64,000 bases of DNA, from positions 5,332,001-5,396,000 of the forward strand of contig NZ_CP014782.1 in assembly GCF_002005305.1 (NCBI RefSeq), given 5' to 3'. Below, piece by piece: positions 34,749 to 44,009 of the stretch; position 1 is the first letter of the stretch; each line of letters begins with the position of its first letter. The notes below the pieces were generated by a model. It ran no database searches and was not told where the DNA came from. It worked only from the letters and a program-made list of their open reading frames with translations. The DNA is from Shewanella psychrophila (GTDB lineage Bacteria; Pseudomonadota; Gammaproteobacteria; Enterobacterales; Shewanellaceae). The translations under genes and the position numbers were made by a program.

Positions 34749-36025
34749 TGTGTAACTACCTAAATTATATATAGTCTGCTATTCGATCTTCAAATTCAAT
34801 AATAAAACGATTGAGTGCTGGTTTCCAGTTTCTTATCGGCATGGTCCACTTCTTCGAAGCTTGCATAATCGCCAAGTAAACGACTTTCTTCGCTGAGTCA
34901 TCATTTGGGAAGAGCTTACGATTCTTGATTGCTTTCCTAATCACACTGTTTAATGACTCGATAGCATTAGTTGTATAGATGGCTTTCCGGATGTCTTGAG
35001 GGTAATTAAATAGCGTATTAAGATTAGTCCAGTGCCTGTGCCAGGATGCTGAGATACTAGGATATTTAGCGTCCCATTGCTCGCCAAAACGTTCCAAATT
35101 AAGCAACGCTTCCTCTTCGGTCACTGACTGGTAAATCCTCTTTAAATCAGCTGTCACCGCCTTGTAATCTTTGTACGGCACAAACTTCATCGAGTTTCGA
35201 ACCATATGGACGATGCAGAGCTGGATTTGAGTGTTTGGGAACACGGTATTTATGGCATCAGGAAAACCTTTTAGACCGTCAATGCAGGCGATGAGGATAT
35301 CTTTGAGTCCACGATTTTGAAGCTCTGTCAGTACATTTAACCAAAACTTAGCGCCCTCGTTCTCTGCTATCCACATGCCAAGTAACTCTTTATGGCCTTC
35401 GAGGTTAACGCCAAGCGCGAGGAAAATAGCTTTGTTGATGACCTTACTGTTCTCCCTGATTTTAACCACAATACAGTCAAGGTAAACGATAGGATACACG
35501 GGTTCTAGCGGACGAGATTGCCATTCGACGACACGCTCAAGGACTGAGTTAGTGACGCGAGAAATTAGCGTTGGTGATATCTCTGCGCCATACATCTCAT
35601 CAAAGGTATCGACAATATCTCGTGTCGTCATTCCTTTCGCATAAAGATGTAAAATTTTGTCATCCATCGAGGTGAAGCGGCTTTGGTTCTTTTTAACAAT
35701 CTCAGGCTCAAAGCTACCATTTCGGTCACGGGGAGTGTCTAACTCGAAGCATCCATCTTCGGTCTTTATTTGTTTGTGGGAGTAGCCATTGCGGTTATTA
35801 CCAGCCGCGACCTTCTCGTTTTTTTGATAGCCTAAGTGATAATCGAGTTCAGCATTTAATGCGGCCTCAACAGTGACTTTGGTTAACATAGCCCTGAAGT
35901 CATTTAAATCGGCTTCGGTTTTAATGCCTTTAGCGGCTTGTTTAGCGAATGCTTCTAGTTCTTTTTTATTCATACTCTACCTTCCATTGACCCACATAGG
36001 GTACTGATTGAAAGGTAGTTACACA
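34749..36025 (-). mobile_element. IS256-family insertion sequence (1277 bp)
   Basis: Terminal repeats TGTGTAACTACCT (34749) and AGGTAGTTACACA (ending 36025) enclose one transposase. The right end lies inside the 3' end of a FlxA-like gene and provides its stop codon. Flanking octamers differ. Confidence 0.88.
34765..35973 (-). CDS. IS256-family transposase (mutator type)
   Basis: 402 residues, full length. It shows the mutator-type core: YPIVYLDCIVVKIRE with the first aspartate, ILIACIDGLKGFPDAI with the second, and the C-terminal YTTNAIESLNSVIRKAIKNRKLFPND with the glutamate. It appears intact. Confidence 0.94.
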   Translation of the reverse strand: MNKKELEAFAKQAAKGIKTEADLNDFRAMLTKVTVEAALNAELDYHLGYQKNEKVAAGNNRNGYSHKQIKTEDGCFELDTPRDRNGSFEPEIVKKNQSRFTSMDDKILHLYAKGMTTRDIVDTFDEMYGAEISPTLISRVTNSVLERVVEWQSRPLEPVYPIVYLDCIVVKIRENSKVINKAIFLALGVNLEGHKELLGMWIAENEGAKFWLNVLTELQNRGLKDILIACIDGLKGFPDAINTVFPNTQIQLCIVHMVRNSMKFVPYKDYKAVTADLKRIYQSVTEEEALLNLERFGEQWDAKYPSISASWHRHWTNLNTLFNYPQDIRKAIYTTNAIESLNSVIRKAIKNRKLFPNDDSAKKVVYLAIMQASKKWTMPIRNWKPALNRFIIEFEDRIADYI

Positions 36026-36549
36026 AAATTATTTACAGGCTCTGACGAAGACTTTGCATCACGGGCTTTCTTCTCAATTAACTCCACCAAGATACCAGTG
36101 AGTGCTAAAATCTGATCTTGTATGAGTTTACGCTCGTTTTCAGCAGCCTCAGAGCTGTCTCCCTCTAACTCTTTCAAGCGCTCTTGCAACTCTTCTATCT
36201 GCTCTTTGACTCGTTGGATCTGCTTATCGATAGGAGACATCGCCTTCTCTTCTTCCATTTCTTTTGCTTTCTTAACGGATTCAGAATGATGACCATGCAA
36301 AGTACTGCCCATATTTGAGCTTAGTGTATTTCCTGTATCTGTAGCTTTGCCACTCTGTGCTTTATCTGCACTAAGGGCCTCTTTCCCCTCCTCGGAAATA
36401 CTGACCTTATCACTTGATTGAGTCGAACTTGCATCACTAGGCACTGAGGATATAGATGTTGCTACTTGTGGTGCCGATCCTGTAGAAATCTGGACATCTA
36501 AGGGTCTCTTACCCGCAATAATATTGAGTGTTAATCCATTAATATTCAC
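36019..36549 (-). CDS. FlxA-like coiled-coil protein, paralogue 2, C-terminus altered by IS256
   Basis: 176 residues, GTG start with an AGGAG site. A low-complexity Ser/Thr/Ala-rich N-terminal half is followed by a long coiled coil (about 100-165), as in the protein at 31963-32490. The final codons (NNFV and the TAA) run into the IS256 terminal repeat, so the native C-terminus has been replaced. The coil is still complete, so function may persist. Confidence 0.65.
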   Translation of the reverse strand: MNINGLTLNIIAGKRPLDVQISTGSAPQVATSISSVPSDASSTQSSDKVSISEEGKEALSADKAQSGKATDTGNTLSSNMGSTLHGHHSESVKKAKEMEEEKAMSPIDKQIQRVKEQIEELQERLKELEGDSSEAAENERKLIQDQILALTGILVELIEKKARDAKSSSEPVNNFV

Positions 36550-36791
36550 CGTTTACTCCTGTTACTTATCGCTTCTGATCTTAACATTACGTGAGATCCT
36601 GCTCCCTTAAAGGGAACTAGGCATCAGATGTACTTAACTAAGCATACAGATTATCGACACAGATAAGATTAACTAAAGGCTTGTTTTCAGTGTTTTACTC
36701 TGAAAATATAAATTAGTTCAGTTAAAACCTGAGGCCTTATTAAATTAACGAGGATTCACAAGTCTTAACCCGATTTAGTGGCAGTAAAGCA
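36550..36791. other. Intergenic region, no gene seen
   Basis: AT-rich DNA holding the start region of the FlxA-like gene and ending at the terminator at 36792. Confidence 0.4.
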
Positions 36792-36820
36792 AAGAGGCGT
36801 ATCCTATGGATACGCCTCTT
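36792..36820 (-). terminator. Strong hairpin terminator
   Basis: 13-base perfect arms (AAGAGGCGTATCC and complement) with a TAT loop, 45 bases after the stop of the anchor-protein gene. Confidence 0.8.
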
Positions 36821-36865
36821 ATTGGCTTATGTAACTCAACCTAAATACCAATCGGTATAAGCTCT

Positions 36866-37531
36866 CTAGCCTTTGATAGTGTAATCCCCTGTTGTTGATA
36901 GGGTCACCGTAATTGGAGAATCTGTTTTGTTTTTCCAATACCAGCCATGTGCACCAGCGAATGGCGTAGTTAGCGAGCCTTTCACCTTATCTGATGTAGT
37001 AATAGAGAAACTCTCGAAATAACCTGTGGTATCCCCCTTGGGCTCTCCGTGGAAATCAAAGTACAGCTCCTCACCACCAGTGCTCCACTCATACTTTAAG
37101 TGAACAAACTCATCCATCAGTAACTTATACTCTAGGCCTTTACCCGCAGGGATATTGATTTTAACAGTATCGCTTCTCACCCCAGGAGTTTGGCGAGCTT
37201 GAGCTATCTCGCCAACACTCGGGGCATTAGCAATTTCTTTACTATTAACAGGCGCAGTTTGTCCAAAAGCAAAAACAGTCTCGCTACCGCTCACCTCGAC
37301 ATCAGGAATCACACTTGCTGCTTCAGCTATCTGAGTTAATCCCAACGCCTTACCTATGCCAGTTGGATCGATATTGTATTCGGCAGGTAAGATAGCAGTA
37401 ATTAAGACAATAGCTGCAATCGCTGAAGCTGCGACACTGGCTTTGATTAAGGTGGCTGTAGAGTGCACCGGAATGCTATTAAATTGGGTTTCGTTCTGAT
37501 TTATTGAGTTTGGTTTATCATTGGTTTTCAT
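36866..37531 (-). CDS. Membrane-anchored periplasmic protein of HupE-associated type
   Basis: 221 residues: about 28 cytoplasmic residues, one membrane helix (about 29-50), then a periplasmic beta-rich domain with FVHLKYEWSTGGEELYFDFHGEP and FAGAHGWYWKN. I recall such 'transmembrane anchor' proteins encoded next to HupE/UreJ-like genes, as here (47 bases downstream of one). A role in metal handling is a context inference. Confidence 0.6.
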   Translation of the reverse strand: MKTNDKPNSINQNETQFNSIPVHSTATLIKASVAASAIAAIVLITAILPAEYNIDPTGIGKALGLTQIAEAASVIPDVEVSGSETVFAFGQTAPVNSKEIANAPSVGEIAQARQTPGVRSDTVKINIPAGKGLEYKLLMDEFVHLKYEWSTGGEELYFDFHGEPKGDTTGYFESFSITTSDKVKGSLTTPFAGAHGWYWKNKTDSPITVTLSTTGDYTIKG

Positions 37532-37578
37532 AAATATTCCTTAAGCTTATATCTGTTTATGATGTTTAATTGAGTCTG

Positions 37579-38298
37579 TTAGCTAACAAAAAATCCCGTT
37601 AACTGAAAGCCAACTAACATCAGGCCACCACTCATCAACAAGGTATTAGCTGCTGTTGAAAATTGCAGGTAACTCCCGTGTCGCCGCCAGAAACTCATCA
37701 AGATAAGTACCACTCCCAGAGCTAGGAACTGACCTATCTCCACCCCAACATTGAAAGCCAGGATATTGGGAACCAGGCCTTCCTGTGGCAGATTAAACTC
37801 CTGAATTTTGGTGGCTAAGCCAAAACCATGGAATAAGCCGAAGATCATCACTGCAGCCTTAGTATTGGGCTGAAAACCAAAAAACCGCTTAAAACCTCCC
37901 AAGTTATCGAACCCTTTATAGACGATAGAGAAACCAATAATGGCATCGATAAGATAGGCATTAACTCTAATGTCACTCAGTACACCAAACAACAAGGTGA
38001 TACTGTGGCCCAAGGTAAACAGGCTGACATAGAGCAACACATCTTTACTTCTAAACAGGAAGAAAATCACCCCGACAAGAAACAAAAGATGATCGTAACC
38101 GGTAACCATATGTTTGGCACCGATATAGATGAAGGGCAGAATCGAAACCCCTTCATTTTGAGTTAAAAATTGCTTGGTATCTTCATCAACCCCGTGGGCC
38201 GATAATGAAAAGGAAGCAAACACCCCTAAGAAAACCACGAATAAGGTCATAACGTTAGTCATAGTACCAGTCATGGTTTTGGCCAAATGATGGCTCAT
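37579..38298 (-). CDS. HupE/UreJ-like membrane protein
   Basis: 239 residues with a leader segment (about 15-35) and about six further membrane helices. Family marks are HMVTGYDHLLFLVGVIFFL, the TLGHSITLLFG helix and the FGLFHGFGLA helix with histidines inside the membrane. HupE/UreJ proteins carry nickel or cobalt for hydrogenase and urease; this version is of the HupE/UreJ_2 type found away from those enzymes. It is probably co-transcribed with its two neighbours. Confidence 0.82.
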   Translation of the reverse strand: MSHHLAKTMTGTMTNVMTLFVVFLGVFASFSLSAHGVDEDTKQFLTQNEGVSILPFIYIGAKHMVTGYDHLLFLVGVIFFLFRSKDVLLYVSLFTLGHSITLLFGVLSDIRVNAYLIDAIIGFSIVYKGFDNLGGFKRFFGFQPNTKAAVMIFGLFHGFGLATKIQEFNLPQEGLVPNILAFNVGVEIGQFLALGVVLILMSFWRRHGSYLQFSTAANTLLMSGGLMLVGFQLTGFFVS

Positions 38299-38455
38299 TA
38301 CACATACTCCAAAATAATATTTAAATCAGTTGAATAGCACTCAGCCCTGGATTGTAGAATCCTAAATTTTGAAGCAGCATGAGTGCCTAAACAAATTTGA
38401 ATTAACGTTTTTACTCGCAAAAATAGCGAGGTATCACGCTAAGAACATGAAAAAA

Positions 38456-38968
38456 CTAGGTATGTGGAGGGGGAATTGGCGGCGCGTAGCGACAATTAAG
38501 GTATGAGATATCATCATCGATAAGGATCTCAGATTCAAAAAAACTCGAAATCAATATTGGTTCTTCAGGCGGATGAGACGGAGTATGTGAATGATTGGCA
38601 TGCTCATGCTCTGCTTCCGCATTAACTGCCAACTCTCCATCTAAAATAGTGAGTACATTACTCACAAAATCAAAAGGTACAGGCTCTGTGGCATTAAACG
38701 CTATAGGCCCATGATGATGGGCGTCTTGGTCATTTGAAGTGTAAGAAGCTCGTCTATTAGGGGATTCACTATGACTGTGATGATGGCTGACATTTTTCCC
38801 CATAGGATGCTCGCCACTGGGGTATTGCACAGAGAAAGCCGAACCGATTGCGAAAAATTGACACAGTAAAACCACCAGCACGATAGCCAATGTTAATTTT
38901 GAATGCCCCTTAACGGGCGATATTTGAGTGTGCAATAACATCTTAATATTAAGCAGGAACGACTCCAA
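38456..38968 (-). CDS. Histidine-rich exported protein
   Basis: 170 residues with one N-terminal membrane segment or signal (about 25-46). The periplasmic stretch is very rich in histidine (SHHHSHSES, DAHHHGP, EHEHANHSH), a typical metal-binding composition. The C-terminal CRYAPPIPPPHT is like the tails of small proteins found beside metal efflux genes. It is the first gene of the trio with the HupE-like protein, so a metal buffer or sensor role is plausible. Confidence 0.6.
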   Translation of the reverse strand: MESFLLNIKMLLHTQISPVKGHSKLTLAIVLVVLLCQFFAIGSAFSVQYPSGEHPMGKNVSHHHSHSESPNRRASYTSNDQDAHHHGPIAFNATEPVPFDFVSNVLTILDGELAVNAEAEHEHANHSHTPSHPPEEPILISSFFESEILIDDDISYLNCRYAPPIPPPHT

Positions 38969-39330
38969 TACGCTTATTCATATCATATCTGTGTAAAGCT
39001 GTAGCATTAAATCAGATCCCCGTACAAACATCCAGCCGAAGGCATTTACTCAATGGTGCCTGATTCGCTTAAATACTCTCTGGTAGTCGACAAGTTACCA
39101 GCTGTCAACTGTTCCTAGTAGACAGTTATTTTAAGTAGCCGCTTCCCTTATGTTAACGAGATGTTTCAACCCAAGCTTTCAAAATCACGATATAAACAGT
39201 CGATTAATGAAAGAGATCACAAGAATCATTAACCGAAACCCGCCAGTAAAAGTGCTTATCACTAGAAGTTAAGCGCTTTCGCTGACGATGGGGTTCGGGC
39301 AATAACACGTGTGTTAACCAAGGAGAATTT
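38969..39330. other. Divergent promoter region
   Basis: About 360 bp between the His-rich gene (minus) and the START-like gene (plus). An AAGGAG ribosome site lies just before 39331. No operator stands out. Confidence 0.4.
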
Positions 39331-40209
39331 ATGAGTAATGTAGATCTTGAATATGGCCGCTTGATAAGCCAGAGCCATGAGCAGGAAATACCGCTAACAG
39401 TGGCCGAGTTTTGGTCCGGATTTGACGATTATCTAGCCCTGCAAAAAGCCTTAGGTGGGCATGAGGATACCAAGCTACTGACCGGAGGCGGACGCCCTAA
39501 TAATGGCGTCAATGCCGAAGTCGCCTTTGCCTTTGCCGGCGGAGAAACCCGTGAAGTCCTTTGGCAAAAGGATGATACCAACCACATTTGGGTCATGGGA
39601 CTCCCACAGCCTAATGTGATGTTTTCATATTATCGCGCCACAGTGTCTGTCTGGCAGGCAGAACAAACCACAAAGGCAAGGCTGACCATTGACGGTGTTT
39701 TGGTTAGTGAAAAAGAAAAAGAACGTCAGATCACCTTAGATACCTTAGCCAAATTCCTACCGACCCGTATCAATGAAATCAGTGATCTGGTCTTGCAGCG
39801 AGATGGCCTGCGTATGTCTTTAAAGTTAAAACTCAATTATTCCATTGATGATTTTTGGAAAATTGTCAGCAACTGGAACGATATCTCCTGGGTCATGGGG
39901 GCAACCTCGATGGAAGATCTGGGTAATGACATTCGCCAGGTTCACTTTGGAGACGTAGCGTTGGAAGAGAAACTTGATTCGGCAACAGAAGAGACTCACA
40001 CCTTGGTCTATTCAGTGCTGAAATCAGCCATGCCAGTCAGCATGTATCAGGGGACTCTACGCCTTAAATGTAAGGGAGATAATAAGCTAGTACTTTACTA
40101 CGACTCAGTCTTCTTACCTCGTGAGGGCCTAGATCGAAAAACAGTAAAAAATGCCATAGAGCAAGGCTTCTCACAAAGATTAGAGTGGATGAAAAACAAA
40201 TTTAACTAA
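39331..40209 (+). CDS. SRPBCC/START-like two-domain protein
   Basis: 292 residues, apparently two START-type ligand-binding folds in tandem (about 1-150 and 160-290). The second contains SIDDFWKIVSNWNDISWV and ends with FSQRLEWMKNKF. Such folds bind lipids or other hydrophobic ligands. The gene ends 26 bases before the lipoxygenase start, whose own N-terminus is another START-like fold. The likely role is binding or presenting fatty acids to the lipoxygenase, which is an inference from context. Confidence 0.65.
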   Translation: MSNVDLEYGRLISQSHEQEIPLTVAEFWSGFDDYLALQKALGGHEDTKLLTGGGRPNNGVNAEVAFAFAGGETREVLWQKDDTNHIWVMGLPQPNVMFSYYRATVSVWQAEQTTKARLTIDGVLVSEKEKERQITLDTLAKFLPTRINEISDLVLQRDGLRMSLKLKLNYSIDDFWKIVSNWNDISWVMGATSMEDLGNDIRQVHFGDVALEEKLDSATEETHTLVYSVLKSAMPVSMYQGTLRLKCKGDNKLVLYYDSVFLPREGLDRKTVKNAIEQGFSQRLEWMKNKFN

Positions 40210-40235
40210 TAAGAATCATGGAAGAGGAATGTAAA

Positions 40236-42737
40236 ATGACCGATAAGACTGAGCAACCTACGGTTCAAGTAAAAGGAATAGTAAACGCCGCCATCGAAGA
40301 TGTCTGGAAACTTTATCGCCCCTTCGGTGAAATGACCCAGTGGTGGCATATTTATAAGACCATGGAGTTAGCTCCGCCTGCTAAGGACGAAATTGGTGCA
40401 ATTCGAACCTTTAGCTTTAAAAATAGAAATATGACCATAAGTGAACAACTGATCTCTCGTGATGATAAGACTCACACCCTGCAATATAAGTTGGTCAAAA
40501 TGGAACCAGCTATGCCTGGTCTCGACAGCATTACGACTCAGGTACAGATGCGATCCATCTCGGCTGTTCAAACCGAGATTATCTGGTGCAATTGGGTGAT
40601 GGCCCCAGACGTCGTCAGCAGCATAATAAAAGGCCCTCAAGCCCAAGGCTACCATGATGGAATCGCAGCCTTAAATCAGTATTTCAATCCCTCTTTGGGC
40701 AAGGTCACTGTCACCTTAGGCAGTATTAAAGATCTCCCCCAATCATTCCCGCCGGTTAATCCCTATGTCATCGTTGAACTGGACGGAGAGCATCATCAAA
40801 CGGCCAAACCTAACTTCCCCTACAGCTCAACGTTCAATGACACCTTCGAATTTGAATTGCTGAGCAAGAAAGGTAGTTTAGGTTTTGGCGTCATGGACTC
40901 ATGTTTAGGAAGCGATACGCTGATTGGCACCGCCTCTCTGGATTTACATGATTTTGAGAATGATAAGCCTAAGACCCTTGAGCTAGAACTCGACGAGGGC
41001 GCCTCTGTGTCAGTGACCATAGAGATGGAACTCAATAATGATGTCGATGCTTTACCACTAACGGATAAACAGCAGCAGTTTGTCAGCCTTAAGGAGATGT
41101 CAGATACCATCAATGGCATCAAAGATAAGCTGCAAAAAATCGTCTTAAACCTGCTGGTCGAAGAGAAACCACGCTGGGAGTATGACTCTTATCCGGTGCA
41201 TCCTATGCCTAAAATGGTCAAAGGTCTTCCCAGAAGCCAGGCTCTCTCCCCCCATAAATTGAGTCGCATGGCCGAGCGCATACTCGAGTTTTCATTCTCG
41301 GAATTAGAGCTAAAGCAACGCTTAGCACAATACCCTTCGGGCTCGCTCAAAGCCTATGGCGCTTTTTTTGGTGGCTACCTGCCGATCCCGGAACTGCTGG
41401 AATCCTGGCAGGATGACAGTGAATTCTGCCGCCAACTGCTGCAAGGGTTAAACCCCTTAATGATCGAGGTAGTTAACAGCATAGAGCAAGTACCTGAAGC
41501 GATGCGAGAGCTAAAAGCGCAAGACAAGGGCATGTCGGAACTCATTGCCGATAAACGCCTCTTCCTAGTTGATTACAAAGAACTTGTACCATTCAAGTGT
41601 GAAGATGGTAAATACTTCTACGCCCCCTATCTCTTGGTTTATAAGCAGCAGCTTGAAAATAATGACAGCCGTCTGAATATCGTCGCCATACAGTTAGAGC
41701 GTAACGAGGGCATAAACCCTGTCTACACGCCAGACTCGAATCAGCCAAACCGATTTATGTTTGCCAAAATTCATGCGCAATGTGCCGATAATCAGATCCA
41801 TCAGTTTCTCTATCATCTGGGACTAGCCCATTTGGCCATAGAAGCTATGGCCATAGCGACCCATAACAGCTTACCCAAAGAGCATATTGTCTCTAAGCTG
41901 TTAACCCCGCACTTCCATGACACCATAGGCATCAACTTCCTGGCTCGACAGACCTTGGTTGCTGAGCAAGGCGCCATCACCCAAAGCACGTTTGCTTTGG
42001 GTACAGCTCAAGGTGTTCAAATGGTGTCTAACGGTTGGAAAAGCTATGACTTCTTCAAGTCCAGTTTTCCGGAGCAATTAAAGGCACGGGGCTTCGATGA
42101 AGAGATGAGTGATGGCTTACAAGGATATTATTACCGTGAAGATGGATTCCTCATCTGGAACGCCATAGGTAACTACACCTCAAATGTCGTGAAATTTGCC
42201 TATAGTGATGACGCAGCAGTGCAAGCCGATCCTGCACTACAGGCTTGGGCTAAAGAGCTGGCCGATCCAGAACTGGGCGCCATGCCTGGCTTCCCTGCTG
42301 AGATAACCGATTTGGCACTCCTGAGTCACACATTACAGACGATTATCTGGATGGGCAGCGCCTTCCATTCTGCAATAAACTTCCCGCAATTTCCTTACAC
42401 AGCATTGGCACCGAATCGACCCGCTACGCTAGCGAAACAGATGCCAGAAGGAGAGCAGGACATTAGCGCCGAGTATATTGCAGCGGCGTTACCCAACCAG
42501 AAAAACTCCGCCTTCCAGTGCCTGCTATCCTGGATGTTGGCAATGCCCTCGGAAACCTCTCTTGCTAGCCTAGATCCCCTGCAAAAGGATCACCCAGAAA
42601 TAAGCCAAGCATTTACTGCTGAGATGATACAAATCAGCGAGAAAATCCAGGCCCGCAACAAGCAGTTAGCTGCCGCGGATAAACCTGAATATGGCTACCT
42701 GTTACCGGAGAATATTGCCGCCAGTATCGATATCTGA
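40236..42737 (+). CDS. START-C2-lipoxygenase fusion
   Basis: 833 residues from the ATG at 40236, preferred over 40218 because GAGGAA precedes it. Three parts are seen: a START-like domain (about 1-145), a C2-like beta domain (about 150-270: KVTVTLGSIKDLP and NPYVIVELDG) and a lipoxygenase domain (about 290-833). All iron ligands are present: H527 and H532 (HLGLAH), H711 and N715 (FHSAIN) and the C-terminal isoleucine. The protein should insert O2 into polyunsaturated fatty acids. There is no signal peptide, unlike secreted Pseudomonas LoxA. It is encoded between a START protein and a patatin. Confidence 0.9.
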   Translation: MTDKTEQPTVQVKGIVNAAIEDVWKLYRPFGEMTQWWHIYKTMELAPPAKDEIGAIRTFSFKNRNMTISEQLISRDDKTHTLQYKLVKMEPAMPGLDSITTQVQMRSISAVQTEIIWCNWVMAPDVVSSIIKGPQAQGYHDGIAALNQYFNPSLGKVTVTLGSIKDLPQSFPPVNPYVIVELDGEHHQTAKPNFPYSSTFNDTFEFELLSKKGSLGFGVMDSCLGSDTLIGTASLDLHDFENDKPKTLELELDEGASVSVTIEMELNNDVDALPLTDKQQQFVSLKEMSDTINGIKDKLQKIVLNLLVEEKPRWEYDSYPVHPMPKMVKGLPRSQALSPHKLSRMAERILEFSFSELELKQRLAQYPSGSLKAYGAFFGGYLPIPELLESWQDDSEFCRQLLQGLNPLMIEVVNSIEQVPEAMRELKAQDKGMSELIADKRLFLVDYKELVPFKCEDGKYFYAPYLLVYKQQLENNDSRLNIVAIQLERNEGINPVYTPDSNQPNRFMFAKIHAQCADNQIHQFLYHLGLAHLAIEAMAIATHNSLPKEHIVSKLLTPHFHDTIGINFLARQTLVAEQGAITQSTFALGTAQGVQMVSNGWKSYDFFKSSFPEQLKARGFDEEMSDGLQGYYYREDGFLIWNAIGNYTSNVVKFAYSDDAAVQADPALQAWAKELADPELGAMPGFPAEITDLALLSHTLQTIIWMGSAFHSAINFPQFPYTALAPNRPATLAKQMPEGEQDISAEYIAAALPNQKNSAFQCLLSWMLAMPSETSLASLDPLQKDHPEISQAFTAEMIQISEKIQARNKQLAAADKPEYGYLLPENIAASIDI

Positions 42738-42910
42738 TGATTGAAGGATAAATCAAACCTGTATTCAGCGACTAATGGGCGAGTCAAGCTCACCATTTGT
42801 CCGCTGATATTTAGCTGATATGGCTAAGTTTATAGCGATTGGTATTCATCCTGTACGAGCAAATATTCTATAAATCACTCACGTGTACATATACGAAAAG
42901 GAACAGATAA

Positions 42911-43930
42911 ATGTCAAAATTGATTTTGTCTCTCGATGGCGGTGGAATACGAGGGGTAGCCATCACTCAATTTCTCAGTATGGTCGAACAGCAATTACAG
43001 CAAAACCATGATAAATCGATTCGCGATTGTGTCGATCTATACGCAGGAACCAGTACCGGAAGTATCATCGCCTTAGCCTTGGCGACTACTGACATGACTT
43101 TAGCTCAAATCGATGAGCTTTATAATTATGAAAATGGCCAACGGATTTTTACTGAGCATAAAGGCTTGCTCGATATAGACGGTATCAATGCTCCGAAATA
43201 TGAGGCAAGTGGTAAAACGAGTCTGTTACAGGAGAATTTTAATCAAGCTAAGATTGGTGATGTACCTGAAGGTAAACATGTCTTAGCCGTTTCCTACGAC
43301 ATTGAAAAACGTAAGCCCGTTATCATCAAGTCAACCAAACCTGACTATCTTGAACTTCTGTCATCAGAAGCTGCAGATGCAACCAGCGCAGCGCCAACAT
43401 TCTTTCCCACTAAGGGTCTGGAATCTCCCGACACGAGCGAAGAATCTTGGTTGATAGATGGCGGCGTAATCGCGAACAATCCCACCATGTGTGCCATTGC
43501 CGAAGCCAGAAATGTATGGCCCCATTACTCACTCAGCGATATGCGGGTGTTATCCATAGGCACAGGTTTTTTAACCAGAAAGATCAACGGTGCCAGCTCC
43601 AGAAAATGGGGCGCCTTACAATGGATGACAGAAGGTAAACTCATGGAAGTGTTGAGCGATGAACGTATCGTTTCTTACCAGAGCTTAACCATCATGGATC
43701 GGGGCAACTATATCCGTGTAAACGCCAAACTGAAACCCCAACCCGGATTACCCAATCCACCCGATGATGCAATGGATGATCTGACCAAAAGCAACATCAA
43801 TAGACTCAGAGAATTAGGTAAGTTCTGGTTTAGTGAATATGGCGAAGCCGTGGTTCAGTTATTGTTGAACACCTATCAAGGCCCTTCACTCGATCGCATA
43901 GACCCCAAAACGGGTCACCCCATCGCTTAA
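42911..43930 (+). CDS. Patatin-like phospholipase
   Basis: 339 residues with the glycine-rich oxyanion motif DGGGIRG (about 9-15), the nucleophile GTSTG (about 47-51) and the DGG aspartate motif (WLIDGGVIANNP). That is the complete Ser-Asp dyad of patatins. It cleaves acyl chains from phospholipids or other acyl lipids. There is no export signal, so it acts inside the cell. Placed behind a lipoxygenase, it is the natural supplier of free polyunsaturated fatty acid. Confidence 0.9.
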   Translation: MSKLILSLDGGGIRGVAITQFLSMVEQQLQQNHDKSIRDCVDLYAGTSTGSIIALALATTDMTLAQIDELYNYENGQRIFTEHKGLLDIDGINAPKYEASGKTSLLQENFNQAKIGDVPEGKHVLAVSYDIEKRKPVIIKSTKPDYLELLSSEAADATSAAPTFFPTKGLESPDTSEESWLIDGGVIANNPTMCAIAEARNVWPHYSLSDMRVLSIGTGFLTRKINGASSRKWGALQWMTEGKLMEVLSDERIVSYQSLTIMDRGNYIRVNAKLKPQPGLPNPPDDAMDDLTKSNINRLRELGKFWFSEYGEAVVQLLLNTYQGPSLDRIDPKTGHPIA

Positions 43931-43951
43931 CGACCATTGCGCGTCATGAAA

Positions 43952-43977
43952 AAGCCAGTCAAAATATCGACTGGCTT
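43952..43977. terminator. Bidirectional terminator between patatin and NemA-like genes
   Basis: AAGCCAGTC (43952-43960) pairs with GACTGGCTT (43969-43977) between two convergent genes. Confidence 0.75.
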
Positions 43978-44009
43978 AACACAACTAAATACTCAATAAA
44001 GAATGACCA

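Noticed and set aside
42911..43930. Patatin as a CBASS effector
   Set aside because: No nucleotide cyclase or other CBASS partner is near; the lipoxygenase neighbour gives a better explanation.
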